Shown here: piece by piece, positions 5,131 to 7,760 of the stretch
Position numbering within the stretch: the stretch's first letter is position 1
Layout: every line of letters starts with the position of its first letter
Assembly (NCBI GenBank): GCA_029937205.1
Contig: JAPYQV010000110.1
Location: 1 to 7,760, forward strand
Reading direction: 5' to 3'
DNA length: 7,760 nt
From: Alphaproteobacteria bacterium
GTDB lineage: Bacteria; Pseudomonadota; Alphaproteobacteria; UBA828
The notes under the pieces: generated by a model
What the model saw: the letters and a program-made list of their open reading frames with translations, nothing else
Told to the model about the DNA's origin: nothing
Databases searched by the model: none
Program-made: the position numbers and the translations under genes

Positions 5131-5721
5131 ATGGGCAAGGATATGCGTATTTTCGGCATCGCCGGGTGGAGCGGCAGCGGCAAGACGACGCTGTTGCGCC
5201 GCCTACTGCCGGAACTGTGCGCGCGCAATCTCTCCGTCGCGACGATAAAATATACCCATCACGGCTTCGATCTCTTCGCGCCCGGCCATGATGCCTCCGA
5301 ATGGCGCCAGGCGGGCGCAAACGAGGTGCTATATGTATCGGACCAGCGCTGGGCGTTATTGCATGAATTGCGTGACGCGCCGGAGCCGCCACTGGAAGAG
5401 CTCTATACGCAGTTTTGCGATGTCAATTTGCTTCTGATCGAGGGCTTTAAGCGGCATGACCATGCCAAGCTGGAAGTCCACCGCGCCGATGCTGCGCTGC
5501 CACTTCTGGCGGCCGAGGATGATTGGGTGGTGGCGGTGGCGAGCGACAGCGGCAAGCCGGAGGACCTGCCGGAGAAGCATGATATTGTATTGCTGGATTT
5601 GAACGATATTCCCGCGATCGCGGATTTTGTGATGGCCTACAGTGAATTGGGCGGGAGAAAATTAGCACCCGGCAGGCAGAACCGGGACACAGCGGAGCAG
5701 GCCCATGGCACAACTGAGTGA
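5131..5721 (+). CDS. mobB: Molybdopterin-guanine dinucleotide biosynthesis adaptor MobB
   Basis: A P-loop GTP-binding protein of 196 residues that assists MobA or related transferases in attaching a nucleotide to the molybdenum cofactor. The Walker A motif GWSGSGKTT is at residues 12-20. The MobB-typical segments KYTHHGFD (40-47) and HDASEWRQAGA (53-63) follow, then the LLIEGFK motif at 101-107. The C-terminal tail from about residue 170 is polar and looks unstructured. The ATG directly follows the pgsA stop codon with no gap. The ATG at 5143 (MRIFGIAGWSG) is an alternative start that better matches where family members usually begin. The end overlaps moeA by 17 bases. No mobA is visible in the window. 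Confidence 0.92.
   Translation: MGKDMRIFGIAGWSGSGKTTLLRRLLPELCARNLSVATIKYTHHGFDLFAPGHDASEWRQAGANEVLYVSDQRWALLHELRDAPEPPLEELYTQFCDVNLLLIEGFKRHDHAKLEVHRADAALPLLAAEDDWVVAVASDSGKPEDLPEKHDIVLLDLNDIPAIADFVMAYSELGGRKLAPGRQNRDTAEQAHGTTE
5694..5697 (+). promoter_or_regulatory. Ribosome binding site for moeA
   Basis: GGAG seven bases before the ATG at 5705, inside the end of mobB. It supports 5705 over the in-frame ATG at 5750. Confidence 0.5.
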
Positions 5722-6979
5722 CGATTGTTTTGCCTTCGGCGGCGAGTTGATGACCACCGCTGAGGCACTGGCGCGTCTCGCCGATAACGCCCACCGGGTC
5801 GTCGAGCCGGAGCAATGCGCCTTGTCTGAGAGCCATGGCCGCATCTTGGCGCGCGATGTGCTGTCGGCGCATGATGTGCCGCCGCATGACAATGCCGCCG
5901 TCGATGGCTGGGCGGTTTATTTCGACGACCTCAAGGCGGGCGAGGAAACCCGCCTGCCGTGGCACGAACGCATCCCGGCCGGCCAGCCGCTCGGCCACGG
6001 CGCGCCGCGCGGCGCGGCGTTACGCATCTTTACTGGCGCGCCGATGCCGGTTGGCGAAGCCGGTGCAAGCGGGCCGGATACGGTCTTGATGCAGGAGGAT
6101 TGCCGCGAAGAAGATGGTGTGGTCACCATTCCACCCGGCATCAAACGCGGTGCCAATCGTCGCCATGCCGGTGAAGACATCGAGCGCGGCACCACGATCC
6201 TCGAGGCCGGGCGGCGCCTGAAGCCGCAGGATATTGGCCTCGCCGCGTCGGTCGGGCTGACCTCGCTCGCGGTTTTCCGGCCGCTTCGGGTCGCTGTGTT
6301 TTCAAGCGGCGACGAAGTTTTCGAGCCCGGAGAAACGCTGCCACCGGGCGGTATCTACGACGCCAACCGGCTGATGATCATCGCACTGGTGGAGGCGCTG
6401 GGGTGCGACGTCAGCGATCTCGGCATCCTGCCCGACCGGCTCGATGCGGTAGAGGGCGCGCTTGCGGGCGCGGCCAAGACACATGATGCCCTGATCACTT
6501 CGGGCGGTGTCTCGACCGGCGAGGAGGACCATATCAAGGCAGCGGTGGAAGCGCTCGGCCATCTCAATTTCTGGCGCCTCGCCATCCGCCCGGGCCGCCC
6601 GATCGCGCTCGGCCAAGTTGGCCATGTGCCGTTTGTCGGCCTGCCGGGCAATCCGGTGGCGGTCATGGTAACGTTTCTGCGTTTTGCCCGGCCGTTGCTG
6701 CTGCGCATGGCAGGTGTCACCGATGTCGAGCCGCGTTTTTTTCATGTCCGCGCGGATTTCGGCTATAAAAAGAAAACCGGCCGGCGCGAATGGCTGCGCG
6801 CCCGCCTGCGCACGCTTGACGACGGCACGGTGACGGCGGAAAAATACCGCCATGACGGTGCCGGCATATTGTCTTCCGCGGTGTTCGCCGATGGCTTGAT
6901 TGAATTGGCCGAAGAGGTCAGCGAAGTGGTGCCGGGCATGGCCGTCGATTTTCTTCCTTTCAACGAAATGATGCGCTGA
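5705..6979 (+). CDS. moeA: Molybdopterin molybdenumtransferase MoeA
   Basis: MoeA inserts molybdate into adenylylated molybdopterin to make the active cofactor. It is a cytosolic dimer, and the 424-residue length is typical (E. coli 411). The diagnostic motif PPHDNAAVDGWAV at 59-71 corresponds to the conserved DNSAMDGYA segment and carries active-site aspartates D62 and D67. The MoCF-binding domain follows: VAVFSSGDE (197-204), IYDANR (217-222), TSGGVSTGEEDH (265-276, matching TSGGVSVGE), then LAIRPGRPIALG (292-303) and VGLPGNPVAV (311-320). The C-terminal domain (about 345-424) is complete. MTTAEALARL at residue 16 is an alternative start nearer the family norm, but GGAG at 5694-5697 favours 5705. 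The start overlaps mobB by 17 bases, which suggests translational coupling. Confidence 0.95.
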   Translation: MAQLSDDCFAFGGELMTTAEALARLADNAHRVVEPEQCALSESHGRILARDVLSAHDVPPHDNAAVDGWAVYFDDLKAGEETRLPWHERIPAGQPLGHGAPRGAALRIFTGAPMPVGEAGASGPDTVLMQEDCREEDGVVTIPPGIKRGANRRHAGEDIERGTTILEAGRRLKPQDIGLAASVGLTSLAVFRPLRVAVFSSGDEVFEPGETLPPGGIYDANRLMIIALVEALGCDVSDLGILPDRLDAVEGALAGAAKTHDALITSGGVSTGEEDHIKAAVEALGHLNFWRLAIRPGRPIALGQVGHVPFVGLPGNPVAVMVTFLRFARPLLLRMAGVTDVEPRFFHVRADFGYKKKTGRREWLRARLRTLDDGTVTAEKYRHDGAGILSSAVFADGLIELAEEVSEVVPGMAVDFLPFNEMMR

Positions 6980-6988
6980 GGGTCCCTT

Positions 6989-7240
6989 GTGAAACTGCTC
7001 TATTTTGCCTGGCTCAAACAAAAGATCGGCATTGCTGAGGAAGACATTACGCTGCCCGACGATGTTGCCACGCTGGGCGCGCTGGTGACCTGGCTGAAGA
7101 GCCGGGGTCCTGGTTACGACGAAGCGTTGGCCGATCTGGCGGTGGTGCGCTTTGCCGTCAATCAGGATTTTGCCGGGCTCAATCATCCCCTGACCGACCA
7201 TGATGAAGTGGCGCTGTTTCCGCCCGTCACCGGCGGCTGA
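6989..7240 (+). CDS. moaD: Molybdopterin synthase sulfur carrier subunit MoaD
   Basis: Small ubiquitin-like protein of 83 residues that carries sulfur as a C-terminal thiocarboxylate to MoaE during conversion of cyclic pyranopterin monophosphate to molybdopterin. It begins with a typical beta strand (KLLYFAWLKQKIG), has the central VNQDF segment of the beta-grasp fold, and ends in FPPVTGG, where the terminal Gly-Gly is the adenylated and sulfurated end. The start is GTG at 6989, 9 bases after the moeA stop; GAGGG around 6979-6983 can act as its Shine-Dalgarno. It lies directly before moaE, its structural partner. The activating MoeB-type enzyme is not in the window. Confidence 0.95.
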   Translation: MKLLYFAWLKQKIGIAEEDITLPDDVATLGALVTWLKSRGPGYDEALADLAVVRFAVNQDFAGLNHPLTDHDEVALFPPVTGG

Positions 7241-7250
7241 GGGCGGGCGC

Positions 7251-7703
7251 ATGATCCGGGTGCAGCGCGAGGATTTCGATGTCGGCGTCGAGATGGCGGC
7301 GCTCAGCGGCAGCGGTGAGGTCGGCGCAATGGCTTCCTTCGTCGGGCTGGTGCGGGGTCAGGCGGGCGACGATAAAATCGGCGCCATGACGCTCGAACAT
7401 TATCCCGGCATGACGGAAAAGAAATTGGCCGAGGTCGAGACCGAAGCACGCCAACGCTGGCCGCTTGAGGATTGCCTGATCATTCACCGCTATGGCCGGC
7501 TTGAACCGGGCGAGCGCATCGTCATGGTAATCACCGCCGCATCGCACCGCCAGGCAGCGCTCGAGGCCTGCGCGTTTCTCATCGACTGGCTGAAAACCAG
7601 CGCGCCGTTCTGGAAACTGGAAGAGCGCGGCGGCGGCGAAGAATGGGTCGAAGCCCGCGCGTCCGACGATCAGGCGGCAGAAAAATGGGCGGCTAAGAAA
7701 TAA
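7251..7703 (+). CDS. moaE: Molybdopterin synthase catalytic subunit MoaE
   Basis: Large subunit of molybdopterin synthase, which adds two sulfurs from MoaD to cyclic pyranopterin monophosphate. At 150 residues it is the same size as E. coli MoaE. Landmarks: ASFVGLVRG (28-36), LEHYPGMTEKKL (48-59), IIHRYGRLEPGE (77-88), ASHR (97-100), and the active-site block LKTSAPFWKLE (114-124) with Lys115 and Lys122 matching the catalytic lysines K119 and K126 of E. coli. The ATG at 7251 is chosen because it gives the canonical N-terminus 10 bases after moaD with a GAGGGCGGG stretch in front. Extending to 7200 would add 17 residues overlapping moaD in another frame. Last gene seen in this run; a hairpin follows its stop. 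Confidence 0.95.
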   Translation: MIRVQREDFDVGVEMAALSGSGEVGAMASFVGLVRGQAGDDKIGAMTLEHYPGMTEKKLAEVETEARQRWPLEDCLIIHRYGRLEPGERIVMVITAASHRQAALEACAFLIDWLKTSAPFWKLEERGGGEEWVEARASDDQAAEKWAAKK

Positions 7704-7705
7704 TT

Positions 7706-7728
7706 CCGGAATGCATCATGCATTCCGG
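7706..7728. terminator. Perfect 10-bp hairpin after moaE
   Basis: CCGGAATGCA (7706-7715) pairs exactly with TGCATTCCGG (7719-7728) across a 3-base loop, starting 2 bases after the moaE stop. On the + strand it is followed by CAAGCG, with no T-run. On the - strand it is followed by AATTATTTCTT, which is T-rich, so it could terminate a converging gene beyond the window better than it ends this operon. It may also stabilise the mRNA 3' end. Confidence 0.5.
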
Positions 7729-7760
7729 CAAGCGTGCCAAGCCAAGCGCGCGGATGCGCG

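Noticed and set aside
6302..7252. A 316-codon open frame on the - strand opposite moeA/moaD
   Set aside because: Antisense shadow across two clearly identified genes; the translation has no recognisable domain.

Overview
The window is about 7.8 kb of moderately GC-rich DNA (roughly 60% GC in the genes by eye). All recognisable genes lie on the + strand. The gene content and order suggest an alphaproteobacterium, probably Rhodospirillales-like: a pteridine-reductase-type SDR next to folB, then uvrC-pgsA followed by molybdenum cofactor (Moco) genes. This placement is inferred from gene order and protein character, not from a search.

Left block (4-1689): a small two-CBS-domain protein, an SDR oxidoreductase with an Asp-Tyr-Lys catalytic pattern like pteridine reductase PTR1/FolM, and dihydroneopterin aldolase (folB). 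The SDR and folB are packed together, and both fit folate/pterin metabolism.

Middle block (1690-2601): a gap of about 912 bp with no convincing gene. It is clearly more AT-rich than its surroundings. It holds a perfect DnaA box (2429-2437), a second box with one mismatch inside a shared 13-bp repeat (1949-1957), two exact matches to the IHF consensus, a pair of 11-bp all-A/T direct repeats, and several perfect inverted repeats. This is the least ordinary part of the window. It could be a replication origin, a DnaA-titration site, or simply a large regulatory region in front of uvrC.

Right block (2602-7703): a tight, probably co-transcribed run uvrC - pgsA - mobB - moeA - moaD - moaE, with junctions of +24, 0, -17, +9 and +10 bases. 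It joins nucleotide excision repair, phosphatidylglycerol synthesis and Moco synthesis. MoaD and MoaE form molybdopterin synthase, MoeA inserts molybdenum, and MobB assists the later nucleotide-attachment step. A perfect 10-bp hairpin follows moaE.

No CRISPR array, insertion sequence, tRNA, rRNA, phage or defence gene was seen. The coding content is housekeeping. The points worth a second look are the 912-bp gap, the SDR catalytic pattern and its in-frame tandem repeat.
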